Assembly: GCA_036346205.1 (NCBI GenBank)
Contig: JARFJB010000749.1
Coordinates: 907,501 to 971,500 of the forward strand
Source of the DNA: Vesta saturnalis
Taxonomy: Eukaryota; Arthropoda; Insecta; Coleoptera; Lampyridae
DNA: 64,000 nucleotides
Direction: 5' to 3'
The notes below the pieces were generated by a model that had not been told where the DNA came from, searched no databases, and worked only from the letters and a program-made list of their open reading frames with translations. Below, piece by piece: positions 37,691-48,844 of the stretch. The translations under genes were made by a program, and so were the position numbers. Each line of letters begins with the position of its first letter. Position 1 is the first letter of the stretch.

Positions 37691-38629
37691 ACAATAGAAA
37701 ATATCTCAAGATAAAATAGAAGACGTACTACTGGTTTGAAATCGGATAAAGATAAATTCAGGAAAATGAGTATGGTACAGCTTCTAAGAACGAGGAGGAA
37801 GGTTTGACAGCGTGTGTAGTATTTTAGGGGTCGTGCTGAAAACAGCTAATTTAAGAATAATCTCACATCTATGTAATAATAGTGACCGGTAAAGGCTGTA
37901 TATTATCTTTTCCACGTGTTTAAAGTGTAACCACCATCAAATGAGCATTATTATTATTATGAACCAGCATCACGGATATTGGATGTTTTACGGTTTGTTA
38001 ATAAACTATTACAATATAATCGTTCAGGATGAAAACGATGAGATGAATGAATGAGGTAAAATCTTGATGATCGTGATCCTCTCTATGAAATTTCAAGTAA
38101 GCTAAATTACGTCACTCTTAATTCAAATTAAAAAATTTAAAAGTATTTAATTAGCATGGCAATTAAACCTCCGCTGGTGAAAGCCCATATAACGAGAAGA
38201 AATTTATTTCACCTAATATTTAATTTAGACCTTAATTTATTTTGCAGCAGCAAAATTTAAAACATGTTTGTAAACACATTAATTTAGCACGGTGTCAATG
38301 GGTGATTGTTACTTTCCGATTCATATTAATGAGGTTGTATAACTGTTTAATAATAATTGCATTTCATAAAAGCAATTCTATCATAAAGGTAAGATTTTAC
38401 AGTCTCAAGGTGCAAATCATTTAAAAGTAATTTTGTATGCACTCAAGGCCGTTGAAGGTAGACTTCAATGTAAAATCGGTATACATAAATAAGTACATAT
38501 TAACTTAAAAAATACCAAGGTCATCTGCTTCTATCAATAATACAGTTTAACAATTTTCGTTCATTCATATTTAATTAATTTTTAAACTTAGCTTGTGTTA
38601 TATTAATAGACATAAATAAAAACATGTTA

Positions 38630-38830
38630 GTCCATACTCCACTAGATGGCGCTACAAAAAATTCACATTTCGCAACATGGGGGCCACAACTGAAGGGTGC
38701 AGGCCCTAACACAAGTACTTATACCTGTCTTATGAGATAACATTGGGGCTACGTTATTATAATACTATTTCCAGGCATGAGGCTACAAGTTCTTATAGAT
38801 ATCTTAGAAGTTAGCATTAGCGTCCCTTGC
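38630..38830. repeat. Foldback-type repeat 1, right arm
   Basis: Inverted relative to 37265-37560: actagatggcgct, ttcacatttcgcaac, gtgcaggccctaacacaag. It is shorter and more diverged than the left arm. Confidence 0.65.
38639..38652 (+). promoter_or_regulatory. CTCF-like motif 2
   Basis: CCACTAGATGGCGC, a full match to the CTCF core consensus, on the plus strand and so pointing toward the LRR gene. Confidence 0.5.
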
Positions 38831-38849
38831 TAGAAAATTTAAAATTTCC

Positions 38850-39135
38850 CGCCGTAACCAATCAGAATGTAGGGCCTTAGGCCTCCAATCAGAGCTCAGA
38901 GACAGGGTGGGGACTAAGGACTAATCAGAAACCAGAAGGGCGGACGCACGAACGACCAATCAGGTAAAAGTTGCGTGGTCTGTTCTTAGGACCAATCATG
39001 CCCTAATTACGGGTAAAAATTTCCTCAAGGGATTGAAAATGGCCCTCGAAAAGAAATCGTCAAAAAAGGGGGGAGAAATAGGTGGGGTAACGTGGTGTAA
39101 GTGGGCGTGTCACAAAAAACAAAATGGCGGCGACA
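38850..39135 (+). promoter_or_regulatory. Putative host promoter: CCAAT cluster and ATGGCGGC start region
   Basis: Four CCAAT boxes (38858, 38885, 38956, 38992; plus a CTAAT near 38921), mostly in the form CCAATCA, sit in a locally GC-richer block. It ends at AAAATGGCGGCGAC (39121), a YY1-like initiator context often found at housekeeping starts. No TATA box. It is followed 330 bp later by a well-formed internal exon, so a host gene on the plus strand is plausible. The link between the two is not proven. Confidence 0.4.
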
Positions 39136-39464
39136 AGTGCCGGTCTTCTTCTTCTAGACTTTAAATTTTGAGGTTTTGCCGTTATGATGTCTTGAATAGT
39201 TCGCTGTGAAACCTAAAACTAAATACATAATTAATGTGCGAACGGAAAAGTGATTTAAGTTCTTTATATGTGAAATATATGCGACACCATTACGTTAAGT
39301 TTCCCCGTTGCACTATTTCTAAGGTGCTTATAGCACCTTAAAATTTGCATCTTTGTACTTTTTGCATTTTCTTAACAAATTATTATTAATTCAATATGAA
39401 ACTTGATCATCATATGCGTTGCTTAAGTAGGGACTCAGCACGATTACTTTTATTCTTTTAACAG

Positions 39465-39578
39465 GACGGCGTTGTTATTTTGACAAATGGAAATACCACT
39501 ACAGAAAAAATATCACCAACCTACTTTTATGCAAAAGAAGATGGAACAGAGTATACACATGACTTCAAAATTCCAAAG
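39465..39578 (+). CDS. Internal exon of an unidentified host gene (38 codons, phase 0)
   Basis: It is bounded by a strong acceptor (tattcttttaacag|GAC) and donor (CCAAAG|gtatct), 114 bp long and open in one frame: DGVVILTNGNTTTEKISPTY, then FYAKEDGTEYTHDFKIPK. The composition is that of a real soluble domain and it is not related to any repeat in the window. I do not recognise the family. Upstream a CCAAT-rich promoter-like block ends near 39135; downstream exons must lie beyond the LRR gene or outside the window. If so, the LRR gene on the other strand is nested in its intron. A chance open exon of this quality is unlikely but possible. Confidence 0.5.
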
Positions 39579-39692
39579 GTATCTTTGATGGAATTATTTT
39601 TTACTCATATTATGTATCCAATTGAAGTAAAAGTCAAATAGGTTTTTAAATATCTTTAGTAAATTCTATAAATATTTGTATTCCCTAAATAG

Positions 39693-40769
39693 TTACAATT
39701 TAAATATTACATCTACAAACGTGCCTAACGCTGTATATTTGCATCCAACGACGTTTTTAAAATCATCCCACACTTTGTTATAAAAATCATCATCAGAACG
39801 TTCAATGCATTCCATTTTTTTGGACTTTGGATAAACACAAACCAATTCTTGATGAGTACACTCATAAAAAATCTGGATATTTTTCCTTGTTCCCCAGGTT
39901 ATTAATTTAGAATAACAGCCACATTGCCAAGGATTGCCCATTATAGTCATTATTTTTAAATTAGGAGCTATCATATCTAACATTCTGTCAGAAAAGTAAG
40001 TTAAGTTATTAAATGAAATGGATAACGTATTCAATATACAAGGCGAACGCAAATTTAGTTCAAACGATTTTAAACGATTATAGCTAAGGAACAGAAATTT
40101 CAAATTGTTTAGTCCTTTAAACGCGTCTTTATCAATATGATCAATTTCATTAAAGTTTAAATGTATGGAATTAACACTCGGTAAGTTAATAAAAGTTGCT
40201 CTTGGAATACGCCGTAATCGGTTGTTGTTAAGAACTAGTGTGGCAAGGCTTGGTGTATCAGAAAACCAATTCTGGTCAAAACTTTCCAAATGATTTGAAC
40301 TCAAATAAACATTCTTTAATTTTGGCAGATTATCAAACGAACGCCTAGGTAAATAACTGATCAAATTATTCCTTAAATACACTTCTGTTAATGATGGCAA
40401 ATTAGTAAAAGAATTTTCACTTATCCAATCGATTCTATTGTTAGATAAGTCAATTTTGTTAAGACTAGGTAGATTCAAAAACGCAGCTTCCCTTATAATT
40501 TCTATACTGCTATTTGTGAAATATATTGAAATGATGTCTGTGATATTTTGAACAGCACCTTTATTTAAGCTTAAAATATTTTGATAACTTCCATCTATCG
40601 TATATACTCTTTGATTAACTTGAAAACTGTCTGGTGAAATGCAACCACTTATTACATATTTTTCAGAATTTACATTCACTTCAGTTTTATCAAAACTGGG
40701 CGTTAAGCACTGAAATGAACTTTGCAGCGTTACACTAAGAATTAGCAACAATGTAATAATCGTAATCAT
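39693..40769 (-). CDS. Secreted leucine-rich-repeat protein, single exon, 358 aa
   Basis: One intact frame from ATG 40769 to stop 39693. Residues 1-20 form a hydrophobic signal peptide (MITIITLLLILSVTLQSSFQ). Residues about 75-275 hold seven to eight 24-residue LRRs of the typical animal extracellular type (LPSLNKIDLSNNRIDWISEN, LPKLKNVYLSSNHLESF, LNNLKFLFLSYNRLKSF). These are followed by an LRRCT-like cap beginning NPWQCGCYSKLITWG with further Cys residues. There is no C-terminal transmembrane helix and no GPI-type tail, so it is probably secreted. Several N-glycosylation sequons (NIT, NSS, NLT). Such insect LRR proteins act in cell recognition, immunity or cuticle; the exact role cannot be told. 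It is the only clearly intact host gene in the middle of the window. It is single-exon, so origin by retroposition is possible, but no poly(A) or target duplication is evident. Confidence 0.88.
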   Translation of the reverse strand: MITIITLLLILSVTLQSSFQCLTPSFDKTEVNVNSEKYVISGCISPDSFQVNQRVYTIDGSYQNILSLNKGAVQNITDIISIYFTNSSIEIIREAAFLNLPSLNKIDLSNNRIDWISENSFTNLPSLTEVYLRNNLISYLPRRSFDNLPKLKNVYLSSNHLESFDQNWFSDTPSLATLVLNNNRLRRIPRATFINLPSVNSIHLNFNEIDHIDKDAFKGLNNLKFLFLSYNRLKSFELNLRSPCILNTLSISFNNLTYFSDRMLDMIAPNLKIMTIMGNPWQCGCYSKLITWGTRKNIQIFYECTHQELVCVYPKSKKMECIERSDDDFYNKVWDDFKNVVGCKYTALGTFVDVIFKL

Positions 40770-40797
40770 TGTTTCTGTTAGTCACAAACTGTATATT

Positions 40798-40828
40798 AAA
40801 CTGAATTAACCAAAAATGAAGATATATC
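40798..40828 (-). promoter_or_regulatory. Candidate core promoter of the LRR gene
   Basis: Minus strand GATATATC (40821-40828) followed about 24 bp later by TCAGTTT (40798-40804), the arthropod initiator. The predicted 5' leader is about 33 nt to the ATG at 40769. Confidence 0.35.
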
Positions 40829-41719
40829 AAAGTTCAAATTTCCTAAGACAGTAGATTACATTTATATTGAACGTATATGGGTGCATGATAATGGATTTAG
40901 ATAACATTATTTGACCTCCTGCGATAGTGCAATACACAGGGTAATCAACAAGCAATTTATACTACACCATTGATTACTATTGGTACTTTAATATCACTAA
41001 AGAAAAACTTTCTTAGTGACTAGGCGTGAAGGCTTACCAAGGTAAGCGGGCTGCCAAGGTAATTGCAATGGAGATGGGCGCCTTCGATATAAGACGTAAA
41101 ATGGTTCAAATTTTAAAATTCATGTTCAAACATTCAAATCGTACAACACGCTTTCACTTTAAAGGAGCACGTTAAATTTCGTCTTAGTAATCTTAATAAA
41201 TCCCAAAACAATAAACACATACACGTCAACTCATTCTTGAAAATCTTGAAGTTCAATTAATATTAAAAATAATATTACCGAGAGCTTGGGTACATTTTGA
41301 AACATATACGTTATCGTAAATTTATTGATCACATCCTGTATATTCATAAAATCAAAATAGTAAGACGTTATCTGGATTTTTTGAAGCTCGAGTTCTAAGG
41401 GGTAGAAATTAAGGGTTGAAAAAATAAGCCTTTACGTGAACCCGGGCAGAGAATCAATTCTCGTTAACAATTGAACGGACCTGTGTTTTACCGTTTTCTG
41501 AAATCGGGTTTCAAAAGGGGATAATTGTTTAAGCAAGGTGAATATATATTATAAGCCGTTAAGCCCAAAAACAAGAAAATTGATGCTTAGATGTAACTTA
41601 CGAAATTAAAAAAATATGTTTTTATCATTCCATAACGGGTAGAAACGGCAGGGATGGACAAGCAAGCAAATTAAGTTTTTTGAACCAAGTGTACCGTGTG
41701 GAGTACCACGGCGATGGAA
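40829..41719. other. Unassigned intergenic sequence
   Basis: No coding frame or repeat recognised. It may hold upstream control of the LRR gene. Confidence 0.5.
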
Positions 41720-42784
41720 AATAAATGGAAAAGGCAATTAGTCATCCGCCGAGGGCAGTTTTAGGCGTTAGTAGAACCGGGGCACCTGTTGCCGCCATCT
41801 TGGATTTTGACGTCACAGAAGCCCCGGGGTGTGGGGCACCTTTGGTCGCCATTTTTTACTCGCCCACGTGGGGGACCGGTTTTTCCACCCTTATTTTTTA
41901 CACGCTTACGTGTAGGACGTGTTTTTTTACCCCTATTTTTGCACAACCACGTGTGAGACCGCATTTTCAACCCCCAATTATTTTTTATATACCCTCGTGT
42001 GAGACCGTATCCTTTCTTTTCAAAGGCCCTTTTCAACCCTAATTATTTTTATATACCCTCGTGTAGGACATATTTTTTTTACCCTATTTTACACATCCAC
42101 GTGTGAGACCGTATTTTCAACCCTATAGGTCAACCCTAATTAAAGCTTTTTGATTTTAATGGCATGCGTGAAGGATCGTATTATCCTTATTTTTTATGAT
42201 TTCTTTTTGGGGGTTAAACCTTATGGTTGTATTAAGGACCTTTTTACAGCTAGGTCTTTTGCTAATGTGAGGACTGTATTTAGGGTGGGGCTGGTCTAGG
42301 GTTAATCTTAGGGTTATTTTGGTGGTATTAAGGTCCTTCTGGCTATATTAAGAACAGTGCCCCTGGAGGTTAGGCAAATGCACACGCATACAATGTTGGA
42401 AATTGCATAATTAATAAGATATTATTATTAAAATTATCGACCCTATTGCTTTAAAATGGCCACATGCTATTGGATGATCTTTTACCTAAAACGTTGTATT
42501 TCTAATAAGGAGGTTCTTGTGCGACACGTGTAGGGCTTCGCAACTTGTTCTCAGGCCTTCGCCCCTGGCTGTAAATGGTGTGGGAACCTAACCTTATAAG
42601 ACAAGTGTAGAGCTTAGCTCCTATCGTGGCCCTCTTGCTGCAATTGTATGTTGTTCTAACTTAATTTTACAGTTGTAGGCCTTCGACCCGTCATACAAAA
42701 TTGTATTCTAATAAGGAGGTTCTTGTAAGGTAGGACTTGTATCAGGGTCGTCGCCCTGGCCCCCTTGAGTAAAAATTGATTTTA

Positions 42785-42798
42785 GCTCCATCTAGTGG
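42785..42798 (-). promoter_or_regulatory. CTCF-like motif 3
   Basis: Minus strand CCACTAGATGGAGC, one step from the core consensus. It lies in the left arm of FB2 and faces motif 2 across the LRR gene. Confidence 0.4.
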
Positions 42799-43226
42799 CG
42801 TATAGAGTAATGAACATTTTCTGAAGATGATAATGCACACCTCTCTCTTGCTCTATCTTGTTTCTTCCTCCCCCCTCTCTCTTTCTCACATACGCACAAA
42901 CAAATCAATTAATTAATCAATCTCAAACAAATCACGTTCGATCATCAGATAAAACTCAATCAATCAGCCGAAATTATGTCTTACAGTTTGCGGAAATCAG
43001 ATTACAGATCAAACTGAATGCATTAAAGTCTAATTAAATATGACGTGAAATAATAAATAATTTCTACCCTAATGCAATGATGCTTTATGTATAGGCAGAT
43101 CCTCTATAGTCACCACCTATACATTAGGAACATCATATCTGATTTATTTGCATGTTTAATTACATAACACAAAACTATTTCATTGTAACGTGTTCATTAA
43201 CAGCTGTAAAACCATTAAAAGTAATA

Positions 43227-43230
<4 letters not shown>

Positions 43231-43287
<57 letters not shown>
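43231..43287. repeat. (TA)n tract in FB2 loop
   Basis: 57 bp of TA. Confidence 0.95.
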
Positions 43288-43290
<3 letters not shown>

Positions 43291-43503
43291 TAATAATTAA
43301 ATTAAAATTAACATGAAGAATATCAAACTGATATAATGGAAATAAAAGGCAAAAGGTTTAATGGTTTATTATTATATACGTGAATTAACAATAACTATAA
43401 GTTTAAATTCCTGCTTATTTTGTAGAGCTGATCTTATGACGTTAACCAATAATATATTTAAAAATCTTTATCGGCATTTTGTTAGCAATATCAGGTAAAA
43501 ACA

Positions 43504-43530
<27 letters not shown>
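43504..43530. repeat. (TA)n tract in FB2 loop, second
   Basis: About 27 bp of TA. Confidence 0.95.
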
Positions 43531-43535
<5 letters not shown>

Positions 43536-43987
43536 TAATACGATTACCTTTAGAAGTTTTTTCCACGCTTACCATATGTTAAACTGAGATTTTTATACGT
43601 GTTTCACTAACACACTTTGTGAATGGATGAATATAAACACGCGATTACATACCTGTCATTAACTATTTTAGAAAGTAATACAGAAAAAACCTGAATTCGT
43701 ATTTATCATTGCATTAGGGTAGAAATTATTTATTATTTCACGTCATATTTAATTAGACTTCAATGCATTCAGTTTGATCTGTAATCTGATTTTCGCAAAC
43801 TGTAAGACATAATTTCGGCTGATTGATTGAGTTTTATCTGATGATCGAACGTGATTTGTTTGAGATTGATTAATTAATTGATTTGTTTGTGCGTGTGTGA
43901 GAAAGAGAGAGGGGGGAGGAAGAAACAAGATAGAGCAAGAGAGAGGTGTGCATTATCATCTTCAGAAAATGTTCATTACTCTATACG

Positions 43988-44001
43988 CCACTAGATGGCG
44001 C
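43988..44001 (+). promoter_or_regulatory. CTCF-like motif 4
   Basis: CCACTAGATGGCGC, identical to motif 2. It lies in the right arm of FB2. Confidence 0.48.
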
Positions 44002-44808
44002 TAAAATCAATTTTTACTCAAAAGGGCGGACCCTGATACAAGTCCTACCTTAAGAACCTCCTTATTAGAATACAATTTTGTATGACGGTCGAAGGCCTCA
44101 ACTGTAAGATTGTTAGAACAACATACAATTGCATCAAAGGGGCCACGATAGGAGCTAGGCTCTACACTTGTCTTATAAGGTTAGGTTTCCACACCATCTA
44201 CAGCCAGGGGCGAAGGCCTGAGAACAAGTTGGAAGCCCTACAGTTAAAGAACCTCCTTATTAGAAATACAACGTTTTAGGTAAAAGATAATCCAATAGCA
44301 TGTGGCCATTTTAAAGCAATAGGGTCGATAATTTTAATAATAATATCTTATTAATTATGCAATTTCCAACATTGTATGCGTGTGCATTTGCCTAACCTCC
44401 AGGGGCACTGTTTTTAATATAGTCAGAAGGACCTTAATACCACCAAAATAACCCTAAGATTAACCCTAGACCAGCCCCACCCTAAATACAGTCCTCACAT
44501 TAGCAAAAGACCTAGCTGTAAAAAGGTCCTTAATACAACCATAAGGTTTAACCCCCAAAAATAAATCATACAAAATAAGGGTAATACGATCCTTCACGCA
44601 TGCCATTAAAATCAAAAAGCTTTAATTAGGGTTGACCTATAGGGTTGAAAATACGGTCTCACACGTGGATGTGTAAAATAGGGTGAAAAAAATATGTCCT
44701 ACGCGAGGGTAGATAAAAATAATTAGGGTTGAAAAGGGCCTTCGAAAAGAAAGGATACGGTCTCACACGAGGGTATATAAAAAATAATTAGGGTTATTGA
44801 TTTTGATT

Positions 44809-47225
44809 TGACGAAACAGGCTTGGTGAAATTTGCACAAGTTTGTTTAATCATAAAAAACATTGGGCTATATAAGGAGCATGTGATGAAGATCAAATGGA
44901 GTTATATTTGTAAGTACGATTAAGTTTGTAGGACATATTTCATTAAATTTACAGTTTATTTAAAGTTTTTTGGCATTTTAGAAACCTTACAGTTGTTTAT
45001 CACACAGTTTAGGTTTATAATTATATTTAGAACATGTATCGAGTTAGTTACAAAGCAGGAAAGATTTGAATTTTAAGAAAGGGTAATGGTGCGGACATGG
45101 TTTGGTTTTCACTCACAAACTTAGTGTACAAAAAGGTGCAGCAGAAGAAGTAGTGCATTGTAAACATTAAAGACAATATAAACAACAATTTTACATGTGG
45201 ATATTTTACATATAAATACTTTTTGTGTAAAAATTTCGAAGAAGTGTGTTTAACAATATGGATTGTTGAGTTGAGAATGTTTTAGACATTACAATAAAAG
45301 TGAACAGTGTTGATGTTGAAGACAGTTTTAACAACATATTAGAGTAACATTTTAAGTAATTTGGACGTTCTATACGGAAATTATGTGTATATTTGTATAA
45401 AGTTAGGTTAAGTTTTAATTTTAAGGTTTTTGCAAATTTAGAGTTTTTATAGAATAATTTGAGCATAAAATCAATTATTAGAGAAATTAATAGGAGGTTT
45501 GCCTCGTTTTCATGTAGAAATTTACATTGTACAAGCTATATAAACATAAAATTATGAAAATGGGGTTAACTACATAAATTTCGTATATGAAAAAGAATTT
45601 TCTGTTAAAATTAAGATATTTGAGTTTAAATAAATGTTTCTAATTCAGTTTTTCGTGTAGTTCACGAATATGTATTTAGTTTAGGTGTAGAATTTAGGGT
45701 TTTTTAGATATAAGTAAATTTAGATTAGAATATGTCAAATCGTACATTTTTGAACCAATATATGGCTCGTGCGATATCGTTTTGTGCGGAATTATGCACA
45801 GATTGCAATTCTGTTATCAAAATGTAAATCAGAAGCATTTTAAGAAAGTTATGGCATAATTTGTATTTTGGTAAAGTTTTCAAATTTGTTTAAACCAATC
45901 AGAGGCTTGGTTACTTTGTTTGTATGGTACAAAAAGAGTTGAAATTTTTGTAGCTAACAGAATTGTACATAAGGAATTGATCCTGAATTCTCTCTCTCTT
46001 CCAATCTTATTTCTAATTTTTAAGTTTTGTAACAAAAGTGTTGATAGTGTTTTGTGTTAACATGTAAGTTTCAAGTTACGTTATTATCGGAAATTTTGAA
46101 GAGCCGAGAAATCAGAAACAATTGTTTTTAACCTACGATCAAATATAAAGTTAGGTTACCGATAATTTTCAATTATAATAAAGTTTGTTTCGATTAAAAT
46201 TTAACGTATTCAAATTTCGGATGATGTGTTTTTGTTTTTGTTTATTTTTGTCGTTAATAAAATTATTCAGTTTTCTGAATCGACGTTTATTTTTCTGAAG
46301 CGACATATAATAAGTAATAAACGATATTCGATAACGGGATCTAAAACAAAAAGTGAATTTGAATTAAAGTTTTACGAACCTAAAATAAAATTCTTAAATC
46401 GTAAATTTTATAAACATTTAAAATAACACTTAAATAAAATATAATTAAAAACACAGTGCAGTTGAAGTTATTTAAGCAATTATAAGTAACATCACTATTA
46501 CCACAAAGAAAAGTCGTCATTCAACAAGGTGTACATTGGTTGAAGATTGGAAGTATACGCAGCACCACGTTGAACAACGAACCAGTAACGTCGACCACAT
46601 ATGGGAAGAAACCTACCCAAGTTTTATATGGAACCAGCCAAATGAAAACATCTTTTGGAAATATGCCGATACACATGTGAGTTTATTTATCATAACCCTT
46701 AAATTGTTTCCATTATTTGTGTAATTTCCTGCATTTGTGTATTCATTTATATGTGTATATGTTTGTGCAATAACGATATAAACATCTGTAAAGTAATTGA
46801 ACTTTTATTATTTTATCAACATTTCAATTTCAATTATAAAATAGTTACTCACATTTTTTAAGAATTTTCTATTTGACATTTTTGACAGACTGCTATTTAA
46901 TTTAGTTAAGACGCTACGCATGCATTATTGTGCAGGTTTAACTAAGGTCTGTTTCACATACTATCCATTTATTATAATTTGGAATTTATATAATAAAGAA
47001 CATTTCGTGATTTCACTTTTACCTTTAAAAGCAATTAAAATCACAATAAAAAAATTAAATTCGTATCAAAGTTTAAATTATGATTATTTTTATTTGCCGA
47101 CAAATAAGCGTAGAAGCTAATTGAACTCTATCCCCGATTAGTTCGGTGCATAAAAGTTTATTTATCATAACAATCATCCCCTATTAAAAGATATAGAGCC
47201 AGTACTTTACAATCAGTATCATTAC

Positions 47226-47228
<3 letters not shown>
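44809..47228 (+). mobile_element. Element D of the TA-flanked spliced family (5'-truncated)
   Basis: It begins attttgatttgacgaaacag, matching element C about 130 bp inside its start, so its left end was lost at the junction with FB2. Landmarks: ACCAATCAGAGGC (about 45894), weakened TATA (GTACATAAGGAATTG, about 45969), donor GTTAACATGTAAGT (about 46056-46069), exon 46536-46678 ending ACACATGTGAGT, CTACGCATGCAT (about 46913), and the AATTGAACTCTATCCCCGAT end at about 47119. It ends in (TA)n. Confidence 0.65.
46536..46679 (+). CDS. Candidate coding exon of element D
   Basis: One frame reads VEDWKYTQHHVEQRTSNV, then DHIWEETYPSFIWNQPNENI and FWKYADTH, ending at the conserved donor CACAT|gtgagt. 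Element C shows a related but broken reading (SITNLWKEVYVQCLMWSNPA), and A and B show WKVPAS/WNN before the same donor. Conservation of a Trp-rich reading next to a fixed splice site suggests a real exon of an element-encoded protein, of unknown function. The true start codon is not clear: the upstream codon for the first residue shown here is TTG. Confidence 0.35.

Positions 47229-47302
<74 letters not shown>
47229..47302. repeat. (TA)n microsatellite
   Basis: 74 bp of TA shared by the end of D and the start of a mariner (accggatgcccac). Confidence 0.97.
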
Positions 47303-47304
<2 letters not shown>

Positions 47305-48140
47305 GGATGCCCACGAGATCACTTTCCGGCTGCCATTTTTTTATTTATCTATCGATTTAGATGAAACTTGGCAGGGTTGTTACTCTAACCAAACGTAATT
47401 TTTAGGAATTTTGGACAAGCATTTCCGACTTCCGGTTTCACCGGAAATGACCTTAACTTTTGATTTTTAAATAACACCCCCTGTATATTTTTAGTTTTTC
47501 GGATTCTGGAGGTCATTTTACGGCCGATTGCGTAATATTTAAATCGATTTTTTTCCAAATGTACTCACTTCCAGCAAAATGCAAACTTACTTTTATCTTT
47601 GTTAACTTTTTTACTAGAACGTTCTAAACGTTATTTTTGCCGTAGCCCAAAAAAATTAAATGGAAGCATACCACTTTCATAAAACTACTAAATGCAGTAT
47701 TTTAAAACGAATTTAATGACGTATATCACGTTTTGTCATTTTTACCAATTTTCGATTTAAAGCATTTTTATTTTTATATTTACGTCTTACTCATTAATAA
47801 AATACACTTCCTATATCACAGCACATCAGAGTTGCCATGAAAACAATAGGTGGCTAGGTTGCCATGGAAACTATCGTAAATTTAAAAGTTTGACAGGTAA
47901 TAATAAAGGTTGTTGTTTATTAACATAAATCTAATATTTTACTTAAAAATTAAATTATAGTTTGTACTTAGTTTAACTATAAAATTAACAAAAATGTTTA
48001 CCAAGAGTGAGCAGGTTGATATACTTATTATGTATGGACAATGTGCCAAAAATGGAGCGGAAACCGAACGAGTTTATCGGCAAGAATATCTTCAGCGTCT
48101 TCATCATCCTACAAGACAATACATTATCTACCTTGTAAGA
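47303..48140 (+). mobile_element. 5' part of a mariner-type element, DUF4817-like N-terminus
   Basis: It starts CCGGATGCCCACGAGATCAC directly after TA, with a long non-coding leader. A short ORF opens at 47994: MFTKSEQVDILIMYGQCAKN, then RVYRQEYLQRLHHPTRQYI, a helix-turn-helix of the same general type as at 11230 but a different family. After about 48140 similarity ends; the catalytic domain and right inverted repeat are absent. So it is a 5' fragment only, joined to the integrase relic. Confidence 0.6.
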
Positions 48141-48319
48141 AAAATGCGCCAAAAACCAGATAATTTGCAACATTTTAATTTCCCTTGTGGATGCTGTGGG
48201 GTTTTGAATGACATATGCTATTACATTTTCTTCCGTTTGTTCATTAATAATTGTTCAATGTACGCCAAGTAATTGGTCACACTATAAATAGAAATGCTGC
48301 ACTTAAAGTGGTCATACCA

Positions 48320-48790
48320 GAGTTTGTACAGCTTGCAACTGCAACTATGTTTCACGTAGAGATCGTAGTAAAATCCAAAGCGATAAAATGAGTAAAGCTG
48401 ATGTTCAAGAACTGCACAAACCAGCAAGAAGAAATTTGCCGCGGCGTTGCGTGGTGATTAAAGGTTTAAATGATCTGTTTCAAGCTGATTTAGTGAAAAT
48501 GATACCTTATGCTCAGATAAATAAAGGATTTCGATGCAATTTAATATTAATATTAATCATTACAGTAGTTATTCCAACTTGAAAAGTAGCATAGTTGAAC
48601 GTATAAATTGCAAATTATGCGGAAAATATTCAGCATGCAAGTTTCCTATAAATGGTTATCAATATTACCACAAATTGTTGCTGATTATAATTTAAGAAAG
48701 CATAGAACAGCCGGATACAAACCTATAGATTTAACTGAAAGGAATGCTGCGTCTCTTCAAGAGAGCTGTCCGTAATCACGACATCATAAT
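48320..48790 (+). pseudogene. Maverick/Polinton-type integrase relic
   Basis: 48388-48560 reads VQELHKPARRNLPRR, then VVIKGLNDLFQADLVKMIPY and NKGFRC. This corresponds to the start of the rve-type integrase core of the 'F54H12.3-like' integrases of Maverick/Polinton elements. The core Asp in QADLV is kept. In another frame about 48645-48770 gives WLSILPQIVADYNLRKHRTA and YKPIDLTERNAASL, the C-terminal end of the same domain. The middle, with the other catalytic residues, is deleted. No capsid, protease or polymerase genes accompany it in recognisable form, and 48141-48320 has none of the upstream integrase clearly preserved. Confidence 0.65.
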
Positions 48791-48844
48791 TCACGAATGG
48801 TACTACTGTGGTTAGCTGTAAAGAAAGGAAGAAAAGTGTTATTA

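Larger units (their letters stand above)
36839..37964. mobile_element. Element with ~285-bp terminal inverted repeats
   Basis: Left repeat 36839-37128 and right repeat 37682-37964 differ at few positions. The outer ends read GTTCATAATAATAATAATG and the complement. The 550-bp core contains the left arm of a foldback-type repeat. No coding frame found and no clear target duplication. Confidence 0.75.
41720..44808. mobile_element. Large foldback-type element (FB2)
   Basis: Two inverted arms of about 1.1 kb (41970-43081 and 43705-44808) around a 0.6-kb AT-rich loop holding two (TA)n tracts. The outer part of the left arm consists of at least six short subrepeats with an ACGTGTGAGACCGTATTTTC-like core (from about 41861 to 42115). 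Tandem subrepeats inside long inverted arms are the hallmark of Foldback/Galileo elements. No transposase seen. The right arm lacks the outermost ~250 bp and abuts element D. Arms share sequence with 37200-38830. Confidence 0.75.

Noticed and set aside
41725..42042. 105-codon plus-strand and 91-codon minus-strand open frames at the FB2 border
   Set aside because: Both are readings of the short subrepeats in the foldback arm; repeated GVC/RTG-type residues follow the repeat unit.
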